Source: Jaminaea rosea (taxonomy: Eukaryota; Basidiomycota; Exobasidiomycetes; Microstromatales). Taken from it: DNA of 64,000 nt. Shown in pieces: positions 1-9,938 of the stretch. Where the stretch lies: NCBI RefSeq assembly GCF_003144245.1, contig NW_020289977.1:1302001-1366000 (forward strand). Reading direction: 5' to 3'. How positions within the stretch are numbered: the first letter of the stretch is position 1; each line of letters opens with the position of its first letter. The notes under the pieces were generated by a model that saw nothing but the letters and a program-made list of their open reading frames with translations, was not told the origin of the DNA and ran no database searches. The translations under genes and the position numbers were made by a program.

Positions 1-2062
1 TCACGAAGCGGAAGACGTACACCTGCTTCGTCTGCCCGATGCGGTGAGCGCGGTCCATGGCTTGCAAATCGGCCTGAGGATTCCAGTCCGAGTCGAAGAG
101 AACGACGATGTCTGCTGTGGTGAGGTTGATTCCCAAACCTCCGGCGCGGGTGGTGAGGAGGAAGACGAACTTCTCACTACCCTCCTTGTTGTACTCGTCG
201 ATGGCCGCAATACGGTCTTCGTGGGCGGTCGAACCGTCAATTCGGCAATACTCGTACTCGCGGAAGAAGCAGTAGTCCTCGAGAATGTCGAGGACACGAC
301 TCATCTGTGAGAAGATGAGCACGCGCGACCCCTTGGCCTTCATCGACTTGAGCAGCTTGTCGAGAATGACCATCTTGCCAGAGTTAAAGACGAGGTGCTC
401 GTCGGTCGTGAAGGGCGGGCCAGGCTCAGCGCCGTCAAACAGGTAGGGGTGATTGCAGCACTTGCGCAACTGCATGACGATGTTCAAGAGACGGGTCTTG
501 CCCTCCTTCTTGCCTCCAGCGCCATTGACGGCGTCAATGTCCTTTTCAAGGATGCTCTTGTACCACTTTCGCTGCATGTCCGTGAGTCCGACGAAGACGT
601 TGACCTCCTTCTTGGGGAGCAGGCTCTTCTCGACGTCGGCCTTGACACGACGCAACAAGAAGGGCCGCAGAACCTTGTGCAGCTGCTGAACGACTTGGTC
701 TTGCGACTCTTCGCCCTTGTCCTTGAACCACGACTCAAAGTCCTCGGCGGAGGAGAAGACGTCGGGGAGGAGGAAGTTGAGCAGCGCCCAGAGCTCCATG
801 AGGTTGTTCTGCAGCGGCGTACCGGTGATGAGGAGACGAGAGCGCGAGGAAAAGGCGCGGACAATTTGCGACAGCATTGAGTCGACCTGTAAGCGGCGTG
901 AAGGGGTGAGGGGGTCAGCGTCGAACTTTTGCCATCTCGCATCGCGGCAGCCCAACTGACATTCTTGATACGGTGAGCCTCGTCGATGACGATGTACTCC
1001 CAAGACAACTTCTTGAGTGCCGACTTCTCTCGCAAGCACATCTCGTACGTTGTCAGGAGGACATCGAGGTCTTGTGGCAGAATTGTGTTCTGAATGATGG
1101 CGTCACGCTCCTCACGCGTGCCCTGAAGGACAACGACCTTGAAACCTGGCACCCACTTCTCGAACTCTCGGCGCCAGTTGTCGAGTGTAGACTTGGGTAC
1201 GACTACAAGGTGGAGACCGCGCGTATCCTTGAACTCGCGCAGCCAGCCGAGGAAGGAGATAGTCTGGAGCGTCTTGCCTAAACCCATCTCGTCGGCGAGA
1301 ATGCCATTGATACCGTTGTGATAGAGGGAGATCATCCAATTCAGACCTTGTATTCTGTGCGCGAGAGGGCGGCAGCGGTCAGTACGTGCCCTTCAGTGCG
1401 CTTGTTGCCGCGTGTGCTCACTGATAGTCGCGCATTGTGCCTCCCTTGACGTAGGGCGGGCTTTCATGAAAGACGAACTGCTCCTCATCGTCGTCATTGT
1501 CCTGCAACAGTTCCTCATCTTCCTCCTTCTCCGTCTTGCGTCGCCTCGACCCTCCCTCAGAGTCCTTTGCAGCAGCAGCCCCGCCGCGTCGGCGACCCTT
1601 GCCTGCCTTTTTGGCATTCAGCTTGCTGGTCGACTCCTCAAGCAATTTAGCAAATTCTGGGTCGCGATCCTTCTTGATATCAATGAAATGCTGGAAGAGC
1701 TCAGTCTGACCCAACAAGTAAGTGAATCGCTTCATCGAGTCTGCGACCTTGCGCGAATTCTGCTTTGCACGAGTGGAGCTCAAGTCGGATGCTTGGGCTG
1801 CCTTCTTCTTGCGGAACTCCTCACGAGACTGCGATGGCTTGGCATTGCTGGTGTTGGCGCCATCCTCATCGTCGTCCATGACCTCATCCTCGGAGTCTTC
1901 CTGCTCGTCCTCCTCAGAAGGAGCCTTGGACTGGACACGACTGACGCTTGCGCTAGCTGTGGGTTGGCGGCTGAGGTCTCCCGACTGAGGAATGTAGTCG
2001 CTGAGCTTGTCTTCATCCATTGGAGCGCCGGAAACTTCTACCTTGGGGAGCGGGCGCGACAT
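1..2062 (-). CDS. ISW2: ISWI-family chromatin-remodelling ATPase (C-terminus outside window)
   Basis: SNF2-type ATPase of the ISWI class, which slides and spaces nucleosomes in the nucleus. The ATG is at 2062. Two introns are clear: 1355-1421 (67 nt), joining RDYQ to IQGLNW, and 887-960 (74 nt, GTCAGT donor), joining RIKN to VDSMLSQ. About 640 residues lie in the window. The first ~200 are acidic and basic low-complexity sequence. Walker A follows as ADEMGLGKT (~residue 235), then DEAH (~337), the [13 protein letters not shown] block, and helicase-C motifs ending in [18 protein letters not shown] at the left edge. The HAND-SANT-SLIDE region expected in ISWI would lie beyond base 1 and is not seen. 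ISW1 and ISW2 cannot be separated without that part; the symbol is a best guess. Divergent from the hydrolase-like gene at 2979. Confidence 0.93.
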
Positions 2063-2978
2063 TGTGGCGTCGACTGCGCGTAGGGATCGAGGGCAGTAGG
2101 AGGAGGAAGTTGTTGGGTAGTTGGTGGGTGGAAGTGGTGCTTATCGAGCCCGGCTCGACTCGCTACAACTGCGGGCGCGAAGATTCGGCGACGGGCCAAG
2201 CGTGCAGTTCCGTTGGGAAGAGGGTTTGATGAAGTGTGGTAGTGATGGTGATGAGGGGAGGAATGGATCGAAGGCGAGTCGTGATTGGATTGGATTTGCT
2301 GGGCGGGCGGGCGGCGGGCGGACGCACGACTCTCTGGCCTGTCCAAGTCGCGGCTCTTCTCCGTCGAGGCTGCTTCCGTGTCTTCTCGCGCGTGGCGATC
2401 AAGGGCGACGCGGGGCGGGCGGACGAGTGGGCAAAAGAGCATCGAATGAGCGAACGCCGAGCGCGAAACGCAAGCCAGGCTAGCCGCCCGTGGATCCTCG
2501 ATCTCGCCCACCCAGCTGCTCGATGCTGGTGACACCTCTGCCGTAGCTATGCAGCCACGTCCATGATCGCTACTCGCTGCTCTGGTCGACTGCAACACTT
2601 TCATTGTGACTGTGCCGATCTCACGGCGTCTTTTCCCCCCGCACGCGGTGATGTCAGCCCCTTCGCGCCTTCCTGCTTCGGCCGCTCGCTCGCTCGCTCG
2701 AGTCGCTCGCTTGATCCGGCGGTGCGACGTCGCACTTGGCTCTTCCCGCCTGCAACTGCCTGCAGGGACCCGATTTGGCCCACCTTGGCTCCGCTCGGCT
2801 TGTCAACTCTACGAGATACGAAGGAGTCTCGCGTTGCCACATCTCCCTTTCTTTCTCTTCTCAACAAGTCGCTCGGCATACAAAGAGCGCTCAGCGCTGC
2901 CTCTCCCGCTTCTTCATCTTCCCCTTCCTCTTCTTTCAAATTTTTCTTTCCTGTCAGCCCATCGTAACTACCGCCACG
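2063..2978. promoter_or_regulatory. Divergent intergenic region, ISWI / hydrolase-like gene
   Basis: About 0.9 kb between two outward-facing start codons. It contains a short (CGCT)n run near 2684-2700 and a long pyrimidine-rich stretch (about 2880-2955) just before the ATG at 2979. That tract ends in CAG and could be the end of a 5'-UTR intron or a CT-rich core promoter. No convincing open frame. Confidence 0.5.
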
Positions 2979-5018
2979 ATGCCCCGCTCCGAGGCGCCAC
3001 CCCACAGCTCCATCCAGGGGCAGGACGCCGAGCTCGCAGCGCAAGACTCTACCGCCTGCCAGGATAGCCACAGCACGGCGAGCTGGTCGCTTGGGTACTT
3101 ACTTTCAACGACGGCCCCTCTTGTCTCCCCACTCTCTCTTATAGACAGCATACCCGATTTAGCCCTCGCAGCCTGGCACCTATTTGTCCTCCTTCCCATC
3201 GCCCTCGGCCTCGCCTTTGGCTCGCATGTCATCCTCAGCAGGAGCAACTGGATACGAGGTGGTGGACCCCAGAGACTCGCATGGCCCATCAGCAGGTGTA
3301 GAGGATGGTCCTTCAGGGATACGGCGAGTGTGGCGGTGGTGGGACACCTGCTTGCGGCATTCAGGCACGTCTCTAGGACTCCCTTCTGCCCTTCAGCGGA
3401 AAAGCTTATCCCCATCTTGTCGCATCGTGCCTTTGGCGTCAAGCATCAAGGCTGGTCGCTTGGCGGTTCCCAGGTACAGCTGGACGACCTCGACGCTGAG
3501 CTTTCACTGCAGCTGCCAGCCTCTACGAGCCACACGCCTAGCACCTTGCAGCCACCCCTCGCACCAATCCTCCTTTGGAAAGCTCAAGCCTCATCGGTGC
3601 ACCACCATCAGATCCAATCAGTCAAGCCAGCAGTAGACGTTGGAGGTGTGGGCTCAGGACCCGCCTCACCGTCCGAAAGAGTGATGCTTCTTCTTTCGGG
3701 CTCCTCATACTCTGATCGCGATCCCGTAGCCGGAATGCTGGCTTGCCAGCTTGTCAACTCGACAGGGCTGCGGACACTGTGCGTCAACTGGCGAAAGGCC
3801 TCACCTTGCTCTGCGGGAAAGGAGGGGGCTTTCCCTGCCGGTCTCAATGACGCACTTGCAGCGTATGTTCACCTAGTGCGCACTCTTCGCTTTGAGCCAC
3901 GCAACGTCTACCTCGTAGGAGAGGGGAGCGGTGCGGGCCTCGCTATGAGCTTGCTCCTTTGGCTCAGTGCCCTCGCACGGAGTCCAGAGCGATCAGCTGC
4001 GAACGAGCTGGGTAAGCCAGGTAAGGTGGTCCTTTGGAGCCCTTGGTGCGATTTGAGCATGCGCAGCCCCACCTGGAAGCAAAATGGCGCGTTCGATATC
4101 CACAGTCCCCAGGCCGCCAGAAGGGCGAGGGACTTGTATGCTTCTTCGATCTTACAACCCGGCCCCCAACAGCAGCATGCGAGCGTAGAGGACGATTCGG
4201 CAGGTGGTGTCAGCAGCTCTGCCTCTTCGCCCGTAGGACCGCAAACGCCGGCTTCGGACGGGACGGTCGAGCCACTGCTACGCGTGCCCTCCCCACTTGC
4301 GATGAGCGAGGCGAAGCGAACACCGCCCTCATTCACTACGGCTCTCAATGGTGCGGCGGAGCCAAGTGGCCTCAGGCGATTTGCCGAGACGAGCAGGGCC
4401 AGCGAGCGTCAAGAAGCCAGCGTGGGATCTGATTCGGGTGTCGAGATTGACAGGCAGCAACGAGTTGGAGGCGCAACCAACTCAAGCTCGCAAAGCGATG
4501 GGGACGTCTGGGCGTCAGTCGCTTCCAAGCTTCGTCGCGCTCTTGACCACTCTGACGGCGGAGAGGAGAGCGACTCCTCCCTCTCCTCGTCCTCTTCTGC
4601 ATCGTCATCCGATGCATGCCACGTACTAGCCTCTTCAATCCCCGCTCTCGGCCTCGCTCATCCGCTCCTCTCCCCTGGCATACCCATCGACGACCCCACC
4701 GAAGGCGAAGGGGCGCAAAAGCTCAGGCGCCTCGTCTTCTCCATGCTGGTCGCGGATAGAGAAGGAAGCTCCACCGCGCCGACTTCGTACCTCTTGTTCT
4801 GTGGCACCGAATCCGTCTTGCGCGGTGAAGCCTCCAGCCTGGCCCGCAACCTCAAGTCTTCCTCCCCAGCAAGCGCACCGGCAAGCGTTCATCTCGTAGA
4901 AGCACTGGAGACACCGACTTTACTCAATGTCGTCCCCTCCGTCTTCCTCTGCGCGGCACAGGCGAAGGGGGACGAGGTTGTGCAGCGGTTCTTGGTGGGA
5001 GATGCGTGCAGTACGTAG
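2979..5018 (+). CDS. Membrane-anchored alpha/beta-hydrolase-like protein, probably non-catalytic
   Basis: Single-exon gene of 679 aa; the ATG at 2979 has a good context (CCGCCACG before ATG) although the frame is open further upstream. A hydrophobic segment, ALAAWHLFVLLPIALGLAF (~residues 60-85), is a probable membrane anchor. Residues ~235-345 follow the fold order of the HSL/steroid-deacetylase hydrolases: a LLLSGSSY strand, a LVNSTGLRTLCVNWR strand, then the nucleophile-elbow position VYLVGEGSGAGLA. In active relatives this reads GDSAGG; here the serine position is Gly316, followed by Ser317, and the HGGG oxyanion motif is replaced by SGSS. A Ser-rich insert of ~200 aa splits the core before a last hydrolase-like stretch (YLLFCGTESVLRGEA). 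Family assignment is by pattern only. An alternative intron near 3094-3142 cannot be excluded. Confidence 0.72.
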   Translation: MPRSEAPPHSSIQGQDAELAAQDSTACQDSHSTASWSLGYLLSTTAPLVSPLSLIDSIPDLALAAWHLFVLLPIALGLAFGSHVILSRSNWIRGGGPQRLAWPISRCRGWSFRDTASVAVVGHLLAAFRHVSRTPFCPSAEKLIPILSHRAFGVKHQGWSLGGSQVQLDDLDAELSLQLPASTSHTPSTLQPPLAPILLWKAQASSVHHHQIQSVKPAVDVGGVGSGPASPSERVMLLLSGSSYSDRDPVAGMLACQLVNSTGLRTLCVNWRKASPCSAGKEGAFPAGLNDALAAYVHLVRTLRFEPRNVYLVGEGSGAGLAMSLLLWLSALARSPERSAANELGKPGKVVLWSPWCDLSMRSPTWKQNGAFDIHSPQAARRARDLYASSILQPGPQQQHASVEDDSAGGVSSSASSPVGPQTPASDGTVEPLLRVPSPLAMSEAKRTPPSFTTALNGAAEPSGLRRFAETSRASERQEASVGSDSGVEIDRQQRVGGATNSSSQSDGDVWASVASKLRRALDHSDGGEESDSSLSSSSSASSSDACHVLASSIPALGLAHPLLSPGIPIDDPTEGEGAQKLRRLVFSMLVADREGSSTAPTSYLLFCGTESVLRGEASSLARNLKSSSPASAPASVHLVEALETPTLLNVVPSVFLCAAQAKGDEVVQRFLVGDACST

Positions 5019-5311
5019 ATGCGAGGGGAGAAGAGTGGAAATGATACCCGTGCGTGAATAGGAGGGCTGGGTGGAAGAGCCTGATCTCACTAGCCATGGA
5101 ACCGGAGCAGCAGACTCTCGCATATTATATGTTCTAGATAGCATTAGATGAGAAGATTGTTATTTACATCTGTTAGCACTCGGCCAGCAAGCGCAGAGCT
5201 AGAGAAGATCAAGCTCGTGCACTACCTGAGCAACGAGCGCAATGGTCCATCTGCGCACGCACAGCGAGCAGCAGGCTTGGGGGCTCCTACCCTAATTCGC
5301 GGGGCTCGCGC

Positions 5312-8300
5312 TCATCCCACCCTGACCAAATCCTCCCTCATTAGTTCCTCAAAACTCCCAATAGAGGGGACAGCCTTTCGTCTTACCAAGCTCGGATTGC
5401 GCTCACGACGGAGGGGAGCCTGAGCGGCCGCGTCGTGCGGGCCTGTTGCTGAGGCGGCCATAGCGGTGGCGCTGGTACCGCCACGCCCGTAGGTGGGGGT
5501 TACGATAGCGGCGTATGTCTCCTGGCGGCCGACTACCCTAGCCTCAGCCAGGCGAGGCGACTGCCCCCTGCTCCTCGGGGGCGTGGATCCTGAGCCGCAT
5601 CCCGAGCGCGAAAACGTCGTCGTTCCAGCGCCAGGGCCGGAGCTGGCGGGTTGCATCCACTGCGGTGTCGAGCCGACAGGAGCTGCGACGGCGGATACGG
5701 AGCCTGGACGGGAGGAAGAGAAGAACGAGGTCGAGGTGACGGTTTCGGACGGGGAGGGAGGAGGTCGTCCGTGCCCATGGCTGTGAGCTTGAGCGGGTGA
5801 GAGGTAGTGTTGAGGAGGATGCAGATAATGCTGCATCCCCGTAGGCACCAGAAGAGAGGAAGATGGGCGTGCGGCAGCGATTGGCGAAGGAACAGCTAGG
5901 GCAGAGGAGGTAGCTGCGGCCTCTGCGGCCGCTTGAGCCTGGGAGTCAGTGTATCCAGGTAGGCCGGGAGAGGCGAGGGCCTTGTATTGCTGCTTTACGT
6001 CTTGGTGCGGATGCTCCTGGTGCTGCGGCAGCGTGGTAGCCGCGCCCAGCTGCTTGGGTCTTCCAGCAGTGGGGAAGGCTGACACGCCTGCCCTGGTCCT
6101 CGCAGCACTTGTGCTTGGTCGACCGCCGAACCACGAAACTCCACCGCCGCCGCCACTACCACCGCTATTGGCGCTACTGCTGTTGGTCAGGCTGATGATA
6201 CTGCTCCTCACGCTCTGTCTTTTTTCCTTGCCATTCAGAGCTTGGCCATGACCATGTCCATGCGAGGCCTTAGACTTTCCAACAAATCGAGCGGGCCAGC
6301 CGCTCGGAGTAGAATCGACTCGAGTACGAGGATGCACAACAGACGGTGCGCGAGTTACTCCAGCAAGTAGGTTTGGTGCAGACCCTGCAGCAGCGCGCGA
6401 TGTCATGAGCCCGGTGGCTAAAGAGTCGATACTGTTGTCACCGCGTCGTGCCACCCTGGTGCTACCGTCGGCGCAAGGCATGACGGCCCCTGTTGTGGTA
6501 TTCGTCCCAGCAGGACTACCGCAAGGGGGAGGGGTATCGCACACTTCCAAGCGGTCGCCGTGATCGACTGATACAATGTGCTGCTGGCGAGAGGAGGAGC
6601 CGGCCCACCTGTCCAAACCGCGCCAGGCAGACGGGGCCATGCCAGCGTTGGAGAGTTTGCGACGCCATCGCTTGGGCTGGTGCTGGAGCTGGTGTTGTCC
6701 CTGTTGATAGTGAGCTTGGCTCTCGCTAGATTCTTCAGCTCGTGCTGTGCCCGTACCTGCATGAGCGGGGAAGGGCTCAGGGGTCGAAATACCCGAGAGG
6801 GTCGAGGAGATACGCCTCGCCGCATGGCTAAACACTTGAGCGAGAGGATTTCGCCTGCCGAGGTGGTGGCGGTAGTCGTGATTGTTGTCCGGGCAAGACG
6901 AGGAGGGCAGAGGAGAGGAGGGAGGGGCATCCACCATCAACTCCATGTGGCCTTCTCCGTCCGCGTGAGCGTGATCGTGATCATTGCTGTACGCGTAGGC
7001 GTCCGCTTCGACGTCCATCCCGTCGTCAGGTGAAGGGGTATGCTCCGCGGGCTGATCTAGGTGGTTCTGAGGCTGGATCTGCTCCGGGCGGATTGCGGCT
7101 GGCACCAACATGGATAGCGTCGGAGGGGTGAGCGCGTCGAAGAAGAGCGCAGGCGTGGGCGCATGACCGTGGCCAGTGGCAATGGCAGTCCTGTCCGTAG
7201 CTGCAGTGTTGAGTCTGCTTCTCACTTCGTGGTGGGCCGGCGGGGAGAAGCCATTACGCTGGTGGATCCCTTTGTTGAGCTCGTCACCTGATTGAGATGA
7301 AGGGTCGAGGCGATTGGAGGTTGTCCAGGCTGAGCCAGTGAGGTGAGAACTGGACCAGCGGTGCTGCTGGTAGTGCTGAGAGTGAGAATGCTGGTTGGGC
7401 GAGAACTCTCCATGCTCGAGTGGATCGCTGGACGCACTGGGAGGGCAAGCCGTCTTGATGAAGGAGGTGAGCAGGCAGACGACTACGACAGAGGAGGGGC
7501 ATGATAGGCACATCAGCTCTAACTTGACTATCATGTGACGTGTGACACGCACGATGCGTATAAGGCTCCAAAGGCAAGATGACCTGGTATAGCCTCGGCT
7601 GGTGAACGAGCGCCGTGATGCACAGGATAGCAATGGCGGTATTAACAGTCCAGGGGCCAACCACGGTCGCGAAGGTCAATGCAAAGGAGCCACGCTGACT
7701 ATCCTTGCGCTTACTGCCATTCCAATGGAGCTGTGCGCGGCGATGCTTCATGTAGGCTCTGAGTCCAGTCACGGCTAAGGCAATGGTGAAGGTGGTGCTC
7801 AGTGCGAGTACGAGTGCCTGGTAGGCGAGGAGCAGATCGTGAGAATGGTCTTCTTCTCCGTGCGCAAGGGAGTAGACGGCCGTTGTTGTGCCGATGGCTA
7901 CATGAGCTACCAGAGCGAACATGCTGAGCAGCATTTTGATGACGCCACCGTGGCGATGTTGCACAAGGAGAGGATGCAAGACGACGCGGCCCGCGTAGAG
8001 GTGAGCTATGGTCATGGTCACGACTGGGCGAGTGGGTCAGGCAGTATCAGTGAAGAGTGCAATTGCTGGATGAGCAGGGCCGCAAGAGCATGCTCACTAA
8101 GAGAAGCGAAGACGAGCGCCAGGTATGCCTTTGTCCTTTCAGCTCGTTCAAGGGCAAAGCATGCCAATATGACTTGAGCACCGCTGTCAAGCGTGACGAA
8201 AGGCGTTTGCGGTGAGTGTGTGGGACCGCCTGTCTCCACTCTGCTCGACTTACGCGGTCAGTGTAGCTACGATGGCCAGAAGCTGCCACCTTTCTCTGGC

Positions 8301-8606
8301 TCTGGGAGACAACGACTCTTGCCTGGATATATCGCATTCATCCTCGTCGAGATGATCCCTCTTGCTGCTACTCCTACCGTTGCTACTTCCACGGCCAACG
8401 ACGAGGCACTGCAAGCAGAGGACAAAGACGATGCCTGTTGCGAAGCATTGTAACCCGACTGCCAAGGGAAGTCATGGGAGAGCTTGTCAGTGCCGTGTAA
8501 AAGCAGCGCAGTGCCAGTGGCCAGCCTGCTCACCCGACACGAGCTCGACGCCTCTGCTGGGATCCAGGAGGAAGTTCATGGTGTTGCTCATCGAAGAGGA
8601 GGACAT
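5312..8606 (-). CDS. Seven-transmembrane-like protein with long His/Ser-rich tail
   Basis: Five exons: 8606-8534, 8458-8254, 8183-8098, 8023-7553 and 7482-5312, with introns of 75, 70, 74 and 70 nt; all splice phases agree and give 1001 aa. About 310 N-terminal residues hold seven hydrophobic segments, for example GIVFVLCLQCLVV, AYLALVFASLIVTMTIAHLY, LLSMFALVAHVAIGTTTAV and VNTAIAILCITALV; the last, near VCLLTSFIK, is weak. Roughly 690 residues follow, rich in Ser, His, Gln and Gly, with HDHAHADGEGH and HGHGHG patches and an ordered, basic C-terminus ending ELMREDLVRVG. The layout recalls fungal GPCR-like proteins with large cytoplasmic tails, but I recognise no family signature. Function unknown. 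Its promoter faces the 3' end of OST2. Confidence 0.75.
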
Positions 8607-9179
8607 GGAAGGCTGCTAGGAGTGTATGGAGGGAAGAGCAGAAGGAGCGGATCAGCGGTCCTTACGAGTAAGGGGAGGCCACGAGCACTGGGAGGGCGTC
8701 CCACAGCATCGTATGTCCGCGTATGAAGTCATGGTGCCCTTTGCCCTCGCATCGACAGATCTTCGCCGGCTCTCATCGCTGCGGAGCTTCAGTATCAATG
8801 AGGTGGCTTTTTGGCAGGTTTCTTTGCCCGCTCGCTCGTTAGAAGGGGTATCGCATCGATCGACGCAGGTGCGCGCCTACTCGCCTGAGTGCCATTGCAT
8901 TTAGACCGGTACAAGAGGAGCATTCTCGGCCATCGATCGCTGTTGCTCGCTCCATCATCATGGGCGCAAGGGTCTTTCGGAGACGATTCCGCTCTTTGAT
9001 TCAGCGGCGAGCCCTATGTCCATCTATTCCCGCAGCACTGTGAGCTCGATCTGGGCAAGGGCAGCAAGAAAGCGCGCGTAGCCAGGCCGATCCTTACAGA
9101 GTAGGAGCCGACGATCGCTGAGCCTCCGATGAGCCGATCAGGATGACAAAAGCGCGGCGGGATCACCCGCTGCTGCTCT
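8607..9179. promoter_or_regulatory. Upstream region of the 7TM-like gene
   Basis: About 570 bp between the start of the 7TM-like gene and the OST2 stop codon, both on the minus strand. No open frame with coding character and no repeat was seen. It presumably holds the OST2 terminator and the 7TM gene promoter. Confidence 0.4.
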
Positions 9180-9714
9180 CTATTGTAAGTAGTTGAGGAC
9201 AAAGAAATGCAAGATGACAGAGGCGAATAGGAAGTCTGCGAATGCTCTGTGCGCGAAGGCGTGGCGAGTGGGGTTGAATCTGAGGTCAGCATACAGTCTC
9301 TACGGTAGCTCTGCTCAGTTCTCACTCACCTCTCTTGTGTCACCTTTGGGAAATCAGCTGCATTGGCCTGCGTCGTCTGTATCCTCAGCGCCGCCAGGAG
9401 GACAAATTGTCCTGCCGTGGATGCGAAGCTGACAGCGATGGTACGAGTTTAGCTTAGCCCCTTGTGAGCACTGCTTTAATGTACCCGCTCACTCACGAAG
9501 CGATCCACGAATCAAAGGGGAATGTGGTGACGAGTATGCCATGGGCAAAGATGAGGATGCCAGCAATCATGTTGAAGACGAGGAAGGCATCGATGATCTT
9601 GTGCCTCAACGGGGTGGATTGGCGATATGACGAGTAGAGTGAGCTGACTACATCGGAAGGGATGGCTTGATTTCCCCCGCCGCCTGCCTTGGACGGTGTG
9701 GCTCGCCTGGACAT
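9180..9714 (-). CDS. OST2: Oligosaccharyltransferase subunit OST2/DAD1
   Basis: Small ER membrane subunit of the oligosaccharyltransferase that N-glycosylates proteins. Three exons, 9714-9497, 9428-9330 and 9279-9180, with introns of 68 and 50 nt, give 138 aa. Family hallmarks are clear: KIIDAFLVFNMIAGILIFAHG (first span), FPFDSWIASFASTAGQFVLL, LRIQTT, and the C-terminal [21 protein letters not shown]. In animal DAD1 the matching C-terminus is [22 protein letters not shown]. Length fits yeast Ost2 (130 aa). Shares a 224-bp divergent promoter with SUP35. Confidence 0.95.
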
Positions 9715-9938
9715 GTTGGACGATGTTGGTTGGTGAGGCAAGAGAAGGTCGCCAGTCGGGCGTGGCTCGAGCGCAATGCAACTGCATGACGGGCGAGCGG
9801 GATGGCCTCGTTGCCACGTGGTTGATGCTGTGCCTTGTGCCGTCCGCGCACTCGAATCTTGATCGAGGGACCAAAGGAGGCTGCAATCCGCCTTCTCGCC
9901 ATCATCATCAACCTCCCTCTCCATCGTCGGTCGTGATC
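9715..9938. promoter_or_regulatory. Compact divergent promoter OST2/SUP35
   Basis: Only 224 bp separate the two start codons, so both essential genes must initiate from the same short segment or from overlapping elements. No named motif is claimed. Confidence 0.5.

Noticed and set aside
484-2083. Long open frames opposite the ISWI gene
   Set aside because: They mirror the coding strand's codon bias; the ISWI reading has clear helicase motifs.
3094-3142. Possible intron (GTACTT ... TATAG) in the hydrolase-like gene
   Set aside because: No branch-like site, length below the others seen here, and the frame is open without it.
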